Positions 10,873 through 20,370 of a stretch of 64,000 bases of DNA are shown one piece after another. Below the pieces are notes generated by a model that saw only the letters and a list, made by a program, of their open reading frames with translations, was not told where the DNA came from and did no database searches. The translations under genes were made by a program, and so were the position numbers. Origin of the DNA: Macrocystis pyrifera. Lineage: Eukaryota; Sar; Phaeophyceae; Laminariales; Laminariaceae. The stretch lies in the NCBI GenBank assembly GCA_031763025.1, contig JASSKH010000001.1:19197142-19261141 (forward strand), read 5' to 3'. Within the stretch, counting starts at the first letter, position 1; every line of letters starts with the position of its first letter.

Positions 10873-11270
10873 ACATGCCGTGGCATGCCGTGGCACCACC
10901 TGCGGCAAAATCTTCTACGGCATCTTCCACGGCATACCACGGAACCCTCCACGGACCTCCACGGCATGCCATGAGACCCTAACCCTAACCCTAACCCTAA
11001 CCCTAACCCCAACCTCAACCCTAACCATAGGGGTAGGGGGGTTGCCATGACATGCCGTGGGCATAGGGGTGCCGTGGGGGTTGCCATGACATGCCGTGGG
11101 GTTGCCATGAAGGGCCGTGGCAGTAGCCGAGGGGGTTGCCATGGTACTACCCATGGCATGCCACGGCAACCCCCACGGCGTACCATGGAATCCTATGCCA
11201 CGCCATGGGATGCCGTGGTGATGCCATGGTTGCCATGGTCGGTACCATGGCAATGCCACGGCATGCCCAC
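10873..11270. repeat. CCACGGCATGCC/CCATGG satellite with strand switching
   Basis: The stretch is built from variants of CCACGGCATGCC and its reverse complement. Left of the telomere-like tract the forward form is mostly seen (CCACGGCATACCACGG). Just right of it the reverse form dominates (TTGCCATGACATGCCGTGGG, twice), and further right the forward form returns (CCACGGCAACCCCCACGG). The sequence can fold into extended hairpins. No coding capacity is evident. Confidence 0.8.
10977..11024. repeat. Interstitial telomere-like repeat (CCCTAA)n, eight units
   Basis: Five perfect CCCTAA units from 10977 are followed by CCCCAA, CCTCAA and another CCCTAA. On the minus strand this is TTAGGG, a telomere repeat type known in many eukaryotes, including brown algae and diatoms. 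It is embedded in the CCACGGCATGCC satellite rather than at a sequence end, so it is interstitial here. Confidence 0.9.
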
Positions 11271-11414
11271 GACAAGGTCAAATAGTGTAGAACCCTGGTC
11301 GAACGTTCTCGCTGTGCGCAGCTATCGGCACGTAAGACCCGGGCCCGGCGCTAGGCATAAACAAAGCACCCGACCGGTTTATACGCTCCCTTCGACCGCC
11401 GGTAGTAGCAAAAA

Positions 11415-12005
11415 AATCGGTGATCAGTGCAACAAAAAACAATTACTCGGTGCAACACACAAATCGGTACAAAGTGCAACCAAACAATCGGTACTCAGTG
11501 CAACATGAAAATGACTGCACGGCGGGTCGGCAATAAATGCTGAGAGTCCTGCTGCCGCACCAAAAATGTCGCTGTCTCCTGTGGCATAAAAATAATCACT
11601 GCTGTATGACGGCACGTCGGCGGTTTGATGGCCATGTAGTGCAGGAAAACCTGAACTAGAAAACTCGATACCGGGTGCAACATGAAAATGACTGGATGGT
11701 GGGTCAGGAATGAAAGCTGAGAGTCCTGCTGTTGTACCAAAAGTGTTGCTATCCGCTGTGGCATGAAAATATTCACTGCTGCACAACGGCACGCCAGCGG
11801 TTTGATGGACGTGCTGCGTGTCGTGCTGGGGAAACGGCTCTAAACAAATCGATACTTGGTGCAACCTGACAATGACTGCACGGTGAGTCAAGAATGAAAG
11901 CTGGGAGTCCTGCTGCTGTATAAAAAAATCTGCTTTGGCATGAAAATAATCGCTGCTATACGGCGACACAACGCGGTGGCTTGCTGGACGTCTAGAGCAG
12001 GATCA
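11415..12005. repeat. Three tandem units of 177-184 bp with a TGCAAC lead motif
   Basis: Units start near 11498, 11675 and 11859. Each begins GTGCAACATGAAAATGACTG or a close variant and carries AGAGTCCTGCTG and GGCATGAAAATA variants. A 20-base lead of the form AATCGGTACTCAGTGCAAC precedes each unit and recurs in isolation near 11417, 11440, 11461 and 11483. The minus strand is open across two units, but the 184-base step shifts the frame, so I do not call it a protein repeat. Confidence 0.8.
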
Positions 12006-13489
12006 ACAACTCTTTTATTATTACTACTAATAGGCGCAACCGAGATGTCACTATGATACGAGGGCATACTGAATTCAAGTTGTTCTTCAGGCACAACAAC
12101 AACAAAAATAGTAGTAATCGGAGCTTGTGCCGACGCACGAGCTGTGCGTCGGACACGTCGTACATCTCGCGCGGACGAATATGAAAGAGTAAGTCTCGCA
12201 TCAGCTTCACAACGAACGGAACGGTCGATGAGAGACGAGTCAGGCGACAGGCAGTCGCCCGAGGGATGCATGTTGTGTGCCTGCAAAAACGCGGCAGCGC
12301 GTCTTGTCTGAGCGGGTACCAGGGCCAAGCGCGGTTACAGGGGGAACAACTGTGCCTGACTCGGTTGCCATGAGCGGAGGGAGAGGTGAGCACGAGGACC
12401 GAACGTCCTCGGGTCCCACCTCACTAACATATAATCGTGCATCGAAACTATCCGTGTTCATACTAGAAATACAGGGCGCTGCATGAAGGGCGTGGAAGGA
12501 ATGAGGGGTGCCGAGCCGATCACGGAACAAATTACTCGGTGTTTCAGCGTGACGGACATCATACACCCGAGAGAGGCTCGGCCGACATTCCTGCTGCGCC
12601 CAGAACTGAGCCGACTGCCCGGAGTGACGTTCTGGGGCCAGAGCGCTTGTCGCTGTGTCGGGCCTGACAGTGGGCTGCAGAGTCGAATCAGCGGCAAGCA
12701 TGAGAGAAAGGAACGGGGGTCTACCTGTTGCGAGCAGTGACAGAGGGGCTGTGGAACGACCGAAATCAGTAGCAGTGACACAGATGCTGGATGTGCCAGC
12801 AAGAAAAAAACCAGGCAGACCGGGAGAATACGAAAAATCCCCTGCGTCGCGCGGACCAACAGCGCGTGAACCTATAACGGCTGTCGCATCAGTCTCACCG
12901 CCGGAAGCGCTGGGGAAGCGGCAGATATCATACTCTCGAACGCAATCACCAAAAGGAGAAGACAGTAAAAAAAAATAGCAAGAAGTCGAAAAGACAGACT
13001 ACAAGAGCGAAAAAACAGACTGCCGGCGAAAAACTAAAATCAGACCTTGAACAGATGCCGAAAGCGTCTAGTCGACGACGCCAGTGTTAAGTGTTAAGGC
13101 CGTATGGACCTAGGGACCGACTGCTGCTAGAAGGTGGATGCCTTTGGCTCTGTTCTGGTAACTTACACGAGGTGCTTCACGTTGGTAAAAGCTCTTGTAC
13201 TAGTTGCTGTTTGCCTCGCCAGATTCCTTCCGAACGAAGTGGCGAGGCGCTCATCAGAAAACCAGGCGACAACGCCTGCCATGTGTGATGAGGGGACGAT
13301 TGCTACAAACCATAACGCCGCAACAGGGGAGAGGGTATTACGCCAAAAAAGGACAAAAAATGTGCTAAACGTTCCCTTCGGACACAAAAACACACAAGTT
13401 GTCGTTCTGGTGATTCTATATGCCAGGTAATGTAATATATAATAATAGTACGTATATTATTTCTCCCACCATATTAAAATGAATACCGA
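12006..13489. other. No recognised gene
   Basis: Several overlapping open frames of 100-150 codons exist on both strands (minus 12701-12240 and 12859-12458; plus 12655-12978), but none has a recognisable domain. The plus frame ends in a basic, proline-rich tail with a KKPGRPG stretch that resembles an AT-hook. The minus frame from 12859 starts with a hydrophobic segment. They overlap each other, so at most one could be real. I see no splice or promoter pattern that decides. Confidence 0.3.
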
Positions 13490-13871
13490 GGGAGAATGAA
13501 CGGCGATTCTTGCGTGCCCACCCCCGGGACAGATCCGCCTGGAAGACACAAAGTTCTGCGTGTGCGAGCCTGCAGAAGATGATCGCCGCACAGGACAGCA
13601 CGCAGGGCAATCTCGAAGTGTACTTGGCCGAAACCGACCGACTCCTAGCGAATAACGACCAGAGGGGATTCTACAAGCGTCTGTGGGGTATCGTGGGATT
13701 AGAAGGGACTAAAGTCAGGAGCGAGAAATGGATGGCACGCTGTTGCGGGATAAGGTGCGATTTCGTGAACGATATTCGGGGTTTTCCCGCAAACTCTTGG
13801 ATACGACATCGCTGAAATTCGATGGCACGATCATCGACCTCTTGCCACCATCCGATGACACGTTGTGATCT

Positions 13872-14006
13872 GCACGCTCGTACATCAAGACAAAACTACC
13901 TGGAATTATAGTGTCCGCACACTCGTACATCGAGACAAAACTACTTAGAATTATAGTGCCTGCACGCTCGTGCATCAAGACAAAACTACTTGGAATTATA
14001 GTGTAG
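13872..14006. repeat. 45-bp tandem repeat, three units, inside LINE 1
   Basis: Three units of exactly 45 bases run at 13872-13916, 13917-13961 and 13962-14006. Each starts GCACGCTCGTACATCAAGAC with few changes and ends near GGAATTATAGTG. The array begins where the LINE linker reading stops, at the left end of the foreign insert, so it may be part of that insert. Confidence 0.9.
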
Positions 14007-14936
14007 GTACATACCGAAATATATGCACCAGCTGTATTTATTCAGTGGTGGTTCGGTTGTATATTGAAGGTGTGATACTCGTGCGAGGGGAGCCTTCGCC
14101 GGGGCTTTGTACCACACTCCACCAGCGCCAACAGCAGAGTAAGAACACATGGCACCACCGCTACCTCCGCCGGCAGCGCTCGTTTCCCGCACACGGTTCT
14201 AACATGGTGCAGTGAAGTCTCCTAGCAAGCACGTGGCACCAACGCGGGGTACAAAAACAAAGGCCAGGATAAGAAACACACACCTGATTGCGAAAGACGC
14301 GGTAAGTGGGAGGAATCCTCCGACGTTCCGCTGTTTCCAACACGTCGCCGAAGGAGACATCCGCGATCACCGCAGCCAGGCTAACACCGCACAGACCGGG
14401 ATGCGCGCTGGCAGCCGCCTTCCGCTCCTTTGAAGATAGGCCTCCGGGCAATGCAAGAGGTAGTCCTCATGCTCGCAAAATGTCTGGGCTACTGCTGTAG
14501 CAGCGTCAAAAGCGAACTCCCGCGTCCTGGGAGCATAGTGCTCGGCAACCACCTCCAGCTGGTGGTAAATGGCAAGTTCATCGCCGTTTTCGAACGCCTC
14601 GACGGCAACGACGTCGGGGCATGCCGGCTGCGCCATGGTGTCTGGTGCGTGGTACCAGAGGCTCAAGACGTACTGCTGTCGTTTGCTCGTGTGACTAAAA
14701 CCGAGGTTTGGAGGTTTTGGACCCCCGCTTGGCACCCAACCTCCTTCTCCCTATTACAACCTCTACATTCTCCTTTCAATAATGTGGGACAAACTTACTT
14801 GACTGCTTGATGCCAGGGTTTGGCCCACTGTTTTGGTTTAATCGCGTGTGGCCCTCCACGATCCATCGGTTGCACGCGGCCTGAATATTACCCAATGAGG
14901 TTTGTTCATTCCTTTGTTATTTTTTAGTTCGATATT
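14007..14936. other. Foreign insert in LINE 1 with a possible minus-strand coding fragment
   Basis: This stretch separates the linker and RT parts of LINE 1. The minus strand reads as fairly protein-like from about 14634 down to 14330: MAQPACPDVVAVEAFENG, then DELAIYHQLEVVAEHYAP and FAFDAATAVAQTFCEHEDYL. In a shifted frame it continues with PGLCGVSLAAVIADVSFGD, ending near a CAG/GTGTGT junction. I do not recognise the family. It could be a captured host exon pair or part of an unidentified transposon. No clear terminal repeats were found. Confidence 0.35.
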
Positions 14937-14975
14937 TGTTTAGTGATTACTTAGCGGGTTCTATATGGGTTAAGC

Positions 14976-15831
14976 TAACGCTCGGAAATCAACCATCCAT
15001 GGATAAGATTACCGAAGCACTTTTCCATAAGGAGATGCCAAATTGGAAAGCTGCTGCGCCAGATGGTCTCCCGGCCGAACTCCTAAACTTGAAACATCAC
15101 CACCCCGCATTTGCCCGGTGCTGTGACAGCATCCTGATCATGTTTGGGAAACAGATGTCCCTGATCAATGAAAATATGTGTTCGAGTAAAACTAGAGGGC
15201 CGAGCGTGTGGCAACAGCAAACAACTACAGACGGATTTTGATTGTTGACAATTTAGGAAGAGTGTTGCTGGAAATCGTCGCTTCCCGCCTCAGCAACTAC
15301 TACTGCGAGACCGACGGATTACTCCCGGAGGAACAGGAGTGCGGCTTTCCCCCCGTACGCTCAACGATTGATATGGTGTTCGTCGTGCGCCGTTTTCGAG
15401 AGCTCGGACGACAGAGGAAATTCCCCCTGGACGTGTGTTTCATCGATCTGCAGAAAGCGTACGACTCTGTCGACCGATAGCTGCCGTGGGAGGCAGTCAC
15501 ACTCTTTGGCGTACCAACCAAGATGCTGACAACAATCCATATTTTCCACGAAGGCATACGAGCTTACCTAGATACGGATGGCGGACAACACTCGGGATGG
15601 TTTGATGTCACGCTGGGGCTGCGGCAAGGCTGCGTGCCATCACCATTACAGTTCAAAGTGTTCTTCGCTGCTGCGTTACACGTCGTACAATTACGCTTCA
15701 GTCAATACAACCCCATCTGAAGGGATTTGATTCAACTCGGTGATGCTCGAGGAGTCGGAACATCAGAGCAAGAGCGGTTGAGATGTGTCCGAAGGGCGAT
15801 ATGGTGCAAATTTGACGCCAATGACGCAGGA
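14976..15831 (+). pseudogene. LINE 1 reverse transcriptase domain
   Basis: The parts are visible in order. They are PNWKAAAPDGLPAELL before the fingers, NYRRILIVDNLGRVLLEIVA, LPEEQECGFPPVRSTIDM, the motif A block CFIDLQKAYDSVDR near 15437-15478, and motif B as [13 protein letters not shown] near 15618-15656. Motif C would be YADDAG; at 15811-15831 the DNA reads FDANDAG in the surviving frame, so one of the paired catalytic aspartates is Asn. Stops and frameshifts lie between the blocks. These motifs belong to the non-LTR RT group with a C-terminal endonuclease-independent tail. Confidence 0.9.
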
Positions 15832-15999
15832 AATGTCTCCAAGTCGGCTGAGGGGCTCGCGAAAAATGATGACTGCCATCGTGACCGCGTTCGAAACAGT
15901 TAGCTTCACGGTATATCGGAGAATAGTACTGAGACAATGTTCAAAGATTCTCGAACCAGACAACCCTCGTATCACCACTCGTCATCACAGAAGCAGGCC

Positions 16000-16690
16000 A
16001 GAGGTAAACGAACGGCGCGGTTCTTATACCTAGCTAGCTCGGCGGTATTATTCACGAAAATGCTGCTCTCTCGCTCGAAATCGACCGACGGGTCCATTTC
16101 ATGCGAGAATGCCTCAAAAGGTTCGGCCCGGAGTTGTATGCTTGGACGACCGCCCCCTTAGCCTGAAAGTCCGAATGATGAAGGCCGAGGTGATTGAGAC
16201 CATGCTGTACGGGTGTGTGACGTGAACCCTCAGAGCGGAACACTTCGCCAAGCGTCGAACGGCTCCCCAAGTCTTGTTGCGAGTCATTGGCTTCCAGCGC
16301 CGATTTCGTACTGATCATAACACCCTCTCGTACGCGAAGGCGCTCAAGATGACACGTTGCGAGAGCATCGAAACGAACAGTCGTAAACGCCGGGTTTTTG
16401 CGGGGGACGTGGCACGGAAAAGCAAGGACCGATTACCCAGTTCACTGATTTTCGGGACGATGGCTGGTGGAGAGAACCCGAGACCTGACGGACAGGTTTG
16501 GACTTGGCACAGATGCATAGTTACAGCATTAGGCAGTTCCGAGCCACCGGAAGGTCAACGGAATATGTCCCCTTGGCAATCGGAGTTGAGACCGCGATGT
16601 GGTCCACACCAGCAAAAAAGGCGGAGAAGCGGTACCGGGGGATCCTCAGAGCAGCCGAACGGTTCATGGTGAGGTGGAACGAAGATGAGG
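16000..16690 (+). pseudogene. LINE 1 C-terminal region after the RT
   Basis: This part continues after the RT: RFLYL, then an LSLKVRMMKAEVIETMLYGC-like stretch near 16165-16225, LLRVIGFQRRFRTDHNTLSY near 16277, KSKDRLPSSLIFGTMAGG near 16420, and YRGILRAAERFMVRW near 16633-16675. The same order of blocks is found in LINE 2 (ERLRKRELFGELDGGKG, FRRLERAGEQY), which supports a common family. Frameshifts split it into several frames. Confidence 0.85.
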
Positions 16691-16839
16691 CGCAACTGAG
16701 TAGTCAGCGCCTCGCATCCGCTGTGGGTAGTGTCCTAGGAAAAGGGGGGAGCGGGGGCAAGAGGAGCAGTGACTTTAAACTCGATCAACAAAATGGGGGG
16801 AGGGGGGAGAGGCAGGACGAGTAGAAGGGAAACCGCGGT

Positions 16840-17575
16840 GGACGATAGTAGGAGAGAGATGGCAGGCATGGCAGCAAGGAAATTAGCCGACAAGGAGGTA
16901 GAATTTTCCTGTGCCCCTCGTGCCGCCAACTGATGCAGCTTGCTCGAGCGTGGTCTTGCTTGTCTTTTTTTTTTTTTTACGCTTCACTTGTGATTTTCAT
17001 TTCATTTCTTCACTTGTGGTTTTCATTCAATTTCTTTATTTTCCTTTCTTCTAATAATAGGCCTTATGAAAAGAGTCCTGTGGAGTGGGCGGATGATGAG
17101 CCTGCTTTGCTTGTTTCGTGTTGTCTTACGCCGAGGGACGAGGCATAGTTGACCAGCGCTGGACGGAGATTGCAGACATGGTAGCAAGGTACCAGGCACA
17201 TAATAGTGTGGAGAACCTGGCTATACTACTGTTCCTACTTGTACCACAAACTGCTGCGCCTACCTGGAGGATGCTTTGCGCTTCGGGTTGCCTGCTATTC
17301 TCCCTTGGTTCCGAGTCTGCCTCTGTTTATATGTAGTGGTGTTTTTTTCCCTATATTTTTAGCTCGTTCTTTCCAAGGGTCTGCCACATCCCCTGCGGGG
17401 AGGCACATCGGGTTTTTTCTCTTTTTTTTTCCTTCTCTTTTTTCTCTTTTGATTTGTTTTCAGCTGCCAATATACATTTTCCTCATTTTTTCTATTTGTT
17501 TTCGGTGCCCCTCTGTCACAAAATGGGTATCTCGTGCCTGTCATTTCGAGTATAATCACGTATCCTTGTATTGCT
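16840..17575 (+). repeat. LINE 1 3' untranslated tail, with an internal partial duplication
   Basis: T-rich sequence follows the last coding block. The stretch 17150-17575 is matched at 19238-19627, sharing GTACCACAAACTGCTGC, GGAGGATGCTTTG/GGAGGGTGCTTTG and AGTCTGCCACATCC. A shorter third match lies at 16850-16930 (GGCATGGCAGCAAGG then CGTGCCGCCAACTG). The shared 3' end marks the likely end of the LINE near 17575. Confidence 0.75.
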
Positions 17576-17602
17576 TGCTGTTTACTGCATACTTTTCAAT
17601 GA

Positions 17603-18480
17603 GGGCAAATGCCAAAATCAGGTATACCTGATCCGCTTGAGCCAAAGTCAGGTACATTCTAAAACCAAGTAAAAAACGCGCGCCACGAGCGGTGTGATGT
17701 CCATGACAATCCGGAAAAAAAACGAATGCGCCTAAAAGCACAAAGCGTGCCACATTGCTTCTAAAATCTGAATTGTTTTGTGTTCTTCACGGTGTAGGTA
17801 CCACGGACTCCACTTGGACCTGTAGAGAGTAATTATTAATACACTTCGTTTGTTTGGCCACAGCGGGAGCGCCAAGAGTATTTACTCTGGCGCCCCCCCC
17901 CCTCGTTTACAGCTTTAAAGCTTCCAGACCGTCCTCGCGGAACCGCCTGCTCGGCACAAAATTATCTTGCCGTACCAAACCTGAGACCACCTCGACGCGG
18001 GGTGGTGCAGACGAAACGCCGAGTGTCCATGGTGCTGTAAAGATTGCTGTGAACATAGAAAACAACAGAGTACACAACAACAAACCGAAGCACATCGCAC
18101 ACCCCAAAGGAGCAAAAGTGAAACCAGCGTACGCATGTATGCATGTATATACATACGTGCTTTTACGTACGACGTATGAGTACAGAGTTTATACGTCAAT
18201 ACAGAAGAATTTCAACCGAGGGAGGGCAGACGCATACGGAAAGAAAACACAGTGTACGTATGGCCTCTCTGATTGGTTCATAGTTCGATAAAATCAGTTG
18301 AAAGCTAGACAAGGTAGAGGTAGAAAAAACCAGGTGTATCTTGGCCTTTTCGTGCCAAAATCAGTTACAATGTCAGCTTGGCCAATAGCAGGGCTCCTAA
18401 TGTGTGTTTTGTACTGATTTCGGTATATAACTGTTTTTGGCACGAAAGTGGCCAGGTATACCTGATTTTGGCAAAAACCC
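17603..18480. mobile_element. Mutator-like MITE, copy 1, with 9-bp target site duplication
   Basis: The 878-base element starts GGGCAAATGCCAAAATCAGG and ends with the reverse complement of GGGTTTTTGCCAAAATCAGG. The terminal inverted repeats are about 28 bases, differing at positions 4-7. The inner part of each, CAGGTATACCTG, is itself a perfect 12-base palindrome. Flanks TTTCAATGA (17594-17602) and TTTCAATAA (18481-18489) match in 8 of 9 bases: a 9-bp target duplication. TIRs starting GGG with a 9-bp duplication fit Mutator-like elements. No transposase is encoded, so it needed one in trans. Further CAGGT motifs near 18330 form subterminal repeats. It shares its full length with copy 2 at 21774-22662. 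Confidence 0.85.
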
Positions 18481-18494
18481 TTTCAATAATGTAG

Positions 18495-18640
18495 TATCCC
18501 TGTGGCGTAGTTTTGTAACCACATAACTTCTATCTCTGTAGGACTGAATACTCAGCACAGACACTGGTTGTTTCATATGTCGACGGGTAAAAGAACGGTT
18601 CGATGTGAAAAACACACAAGCATCGAGAAGCATTTCAACT
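18495..18640. repeat. Dispersed repeat D, copy 1
   Basis: It matches 20010-20165 in the same orientation, sharing ACTTCTATCTCT, GACACTGGTTGT, CGACGGGTA and AAGAACGGTT. It starts just after MITE copy 1 and its target duplication. The parent element is unknown. Confidence 0.7.
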
Positions 18641-18763
18641 AAAGTCGGTTTTTGTGGCCACAGGCAAGTATCCGAGGAAGTGAGCTAGTAATGTGAGAAC
18701 ATCATCTATATGTACATTATTCAACTACTACAGCAGTACTGTGTACGGCAACCACCATCAACC

Positions 18764-19062
18764 GTCCCGGTGGCTTGGTATGTGGTCCGCGTGCTCGTAC
18801 GGACTTTTTCTTGCATGAAGAAATGATTAGCCCAAAGCGCGAAGAGAGCGTGAGTTTGCTACATTCATTCGATGAAAATCAACGAGCAGTCGGAATGCTG
18901 AACCCTATGCGCGACAAAAAAAAAGGCACGTACCGGGAGGAGAAGGGCTGACACCTGTGACCACGGCTTGTTCAAACGATAATCGCTGAGGTTAAAACCT
19001 CTTACGAGTTCGGCTCGAAAGCAAAAGTGATGATAATAAAGAAAATAAGAAAAATAAAGTCT
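18764..19062 (+). mobile_element. tRNA-derived SINE, copy 1 (box B lost)
   Basis: It aligns to SINE copy 2 over its length: GTCCCGGTGGCTTGGTATG at the head, GGTCCGCGTG, GACTTTTTCTTGCATGAA, CGGAATGCTGAACCCTATGC, CACCTGTGACCACGGC, and an A-rich tail after AAAGTGATGATAATAAAG. About 50 bases of the tRNA-like part, including the B box, are deleted relative to copy 2, so it lost its internal promoter. Confidence 0.75.
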
Positions 19063-19237
19063 AGATTTCTCTTTTTCGTTTTTGTACGTTGCCGTCTTCG
19101 TGACCAAATCGTCGAACAAACCAGCCATTTTGTTTTGACTGCCTGCCCTGTATGTGCGTCCGTGTGTTCCAATTTAAAATTACATTTAGCCTTCGACATC
19201 CACTTCACTTATTATTAGTAGTAGTGTCTGTGCTGTC

Positions 19238-19627
19238 TCCTCATTCTAGAGGACAGAGACGGTTTACAGGGCAGCAAGGTCCCAGGCGGGCTAGTAGGGA
19301 GAACCTGGCCGTGCCACTCGTACCACAAACTGCTGCAACTACATGGAGGGTGCTTTGAGCCTCGGTTTGCATTTATTTATCCTTGGTTCTTAGTATAACT
19401 CTGTTTTTAAGTAGTGGTGTGTTTCTTCTTTTTTCATTTTCATCTATTGTTTCTTCAGCTCGTCGTTAATAAGAGTCTGCCACATCCTCTGCCGAGAGGC
19501 ACGGCAGTTATTTTTTTTTCCTATTTCTCTTTCTATTTGTTTTTTACGTTTTATTTCGTTTTCTCTCTTTCATAGAATATGTGTGTCGTACCTCTCATAT
19601 CCAGTATGATGGACATGTCTTTGCACT
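19238..19627 (+). repeat. 5'-truncated LINE tail, second copy
   Basis: It matches the LINE 1 3' tail (17150-17575) from GCAGCAAGGTCCCAGG through GTACCACAAACTGCTGC and AGAGTCTGCCACATCC to the shared end near GTCTTTGCAC. Only the 3' tail is present, as is usual for LINE insertions that stop early. It lies between two SINE copies in opposite orientation. Confidence 0.75.
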
Positions 19628-19948
19628 TTTTTTTTTTTTTTTCATCACTTTAACTTTCCAGCCCACTCGTAGGAGGTTTTACCCTCGACGATCTTCTGGA
19701 ACGGCCGTGGTCACAGGTGTCGTCCTTTCTTCCGCCCGGCACGTGTCTTTATTATTTATCTCGCATAGGGTTCAGCATTCCCACTGATCGTCGATTTTCA
19801 TCGAAAGTAGCCGACTCACGCTTTAGCGCTTGCCGCTCATCAATTTTTTATGCACGAAAAAGTCCCTATGAGCATACACTCCGTGAGACTTGAACCCACG
19901 AAATTGATCTTGACAGGCACGCGGACCACCTACCACGCCACCGGGGAC
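19628..19948 (-). mobile_element. tRNA-derived SINE, copy 2, with A and B boxes
   Basis: On the minus strand the element starts GTCCCCGGTGGCGTGGTAGG. The A box is TGGCGTGGTAGG (19940-19929) and the B box GGTTCAAGTCTC (19896-19885), 32 bases apart, as in RNA polymerase III promoters. The B box sits in a T-arm-like stem, GTGGG paired with CTCAC around a 7-base loop. A tRNA-unrelated body follows, ending in a run of about 18 A. The length is about 320 bases. Pol III would make the RNA and a LINE would copy it. I cannot name the source tRNA. Confidence 0.8.
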
Positions 19949-20009
19949 GCCGGCTGGACTGTCTACTATACTGGTGTCCTTGCCGCATGCCTAACAATGA
20001 TTAGCGATA

Positions 20010-20165
20010 TCTCTGATGTGGTGTAGTTTAGTGGCGACAGAACTTCTATCTCTTGATGATATGATTTGAAGAATCGACACGGACACTGGTTGTGCTGATA
20101 AACGACGGGTAGAAAGAACGGTTTATTGTGAAGAACACACACGGAGAGACCTCAAAGAAGATTTA
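20010..20165. repeat. Dispersed repeat D, copy 2
   Basis: See copy 1 at 18495-18640: same orientation, high similarity at both ends, more divergence in the middle. The two copies flank the SINE/LINE-tail/SINE block. Confidence 0.7.
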
Positions 20166-20297
20166 TGGTCACTCAAGCACAACGTACAAATATGTTAAAA
20201 TGTACTATTAATAGCTAGACGAAACAATTCAATGCAATGTCGTCGTACCGGATACGGCAGGCACGACATATGTATATATGCTAGCAATCAAATGCTA

Positions 20298-20370
20298 GGA
20301 CGGCAGCCCCGTTTAAGAAACAAAGTAGTTGGAATTTTGAGTAGTTTTTCTCCAAAACGGGGCTGAAGAC
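20298..20370. mobile_element. Small foldback MITE, copy A
   Basis: The 73-base palindromic element starts GGACGGCAGCCCCGTTT and ends AAACGGGGCTGAAGAC. It is preceded by TA and followed by TTA. It shares its terminal design with copies at 23500-23577 and 60400-60474. Confidence 0.7.

Larger units (their letters stand above)
13490..17575 (+). mobile_element. LINE (non-LTR retrotransposon) 1, 5'-truncated and interrupted
   Basis: The plus strand carries the linker before RT (VYLAETDRLLANNDQRGFYK, VGLEGTKVRSEKW, near 13618-13730), the RT (14976-15830), the C-terminal part (16000-16680) and a T-rich 3' tail up to about 17575. The endonuclease that should precede the linker is missing, so the copy is 5'-truncated at about 13490. 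Frameshifts separate the linker, the RT halves and the C-terminal part, and about 1.1 kb of foreign DNA splits it between 13866 and 14937. LINEs of this type copy themselves by target-primed reverse transcription. It is clearly dead. LINE 2 on the other strand at 34-38 kb belongs to the same broad clade. Confidence 0.9.

Noticed and set aside
10979-11024. True chromosome end
   Set aside because: Only eight units, some imperfect, with satellite and retroelement sequence on both sides.
11424-11969. Minus-strand 181-codon frame over the 180-base repeats
   Set aside because: Repeat steps are 177 and 184 bases, so the frame is not kept between all units; more likely a non-coding repeat.
12240-12859. 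Overlapping minus-strand frames, one with a signal-peptide-like start
   Set aside because: Frames overlap each other and a plus-strand frame, none with a recognised domain.
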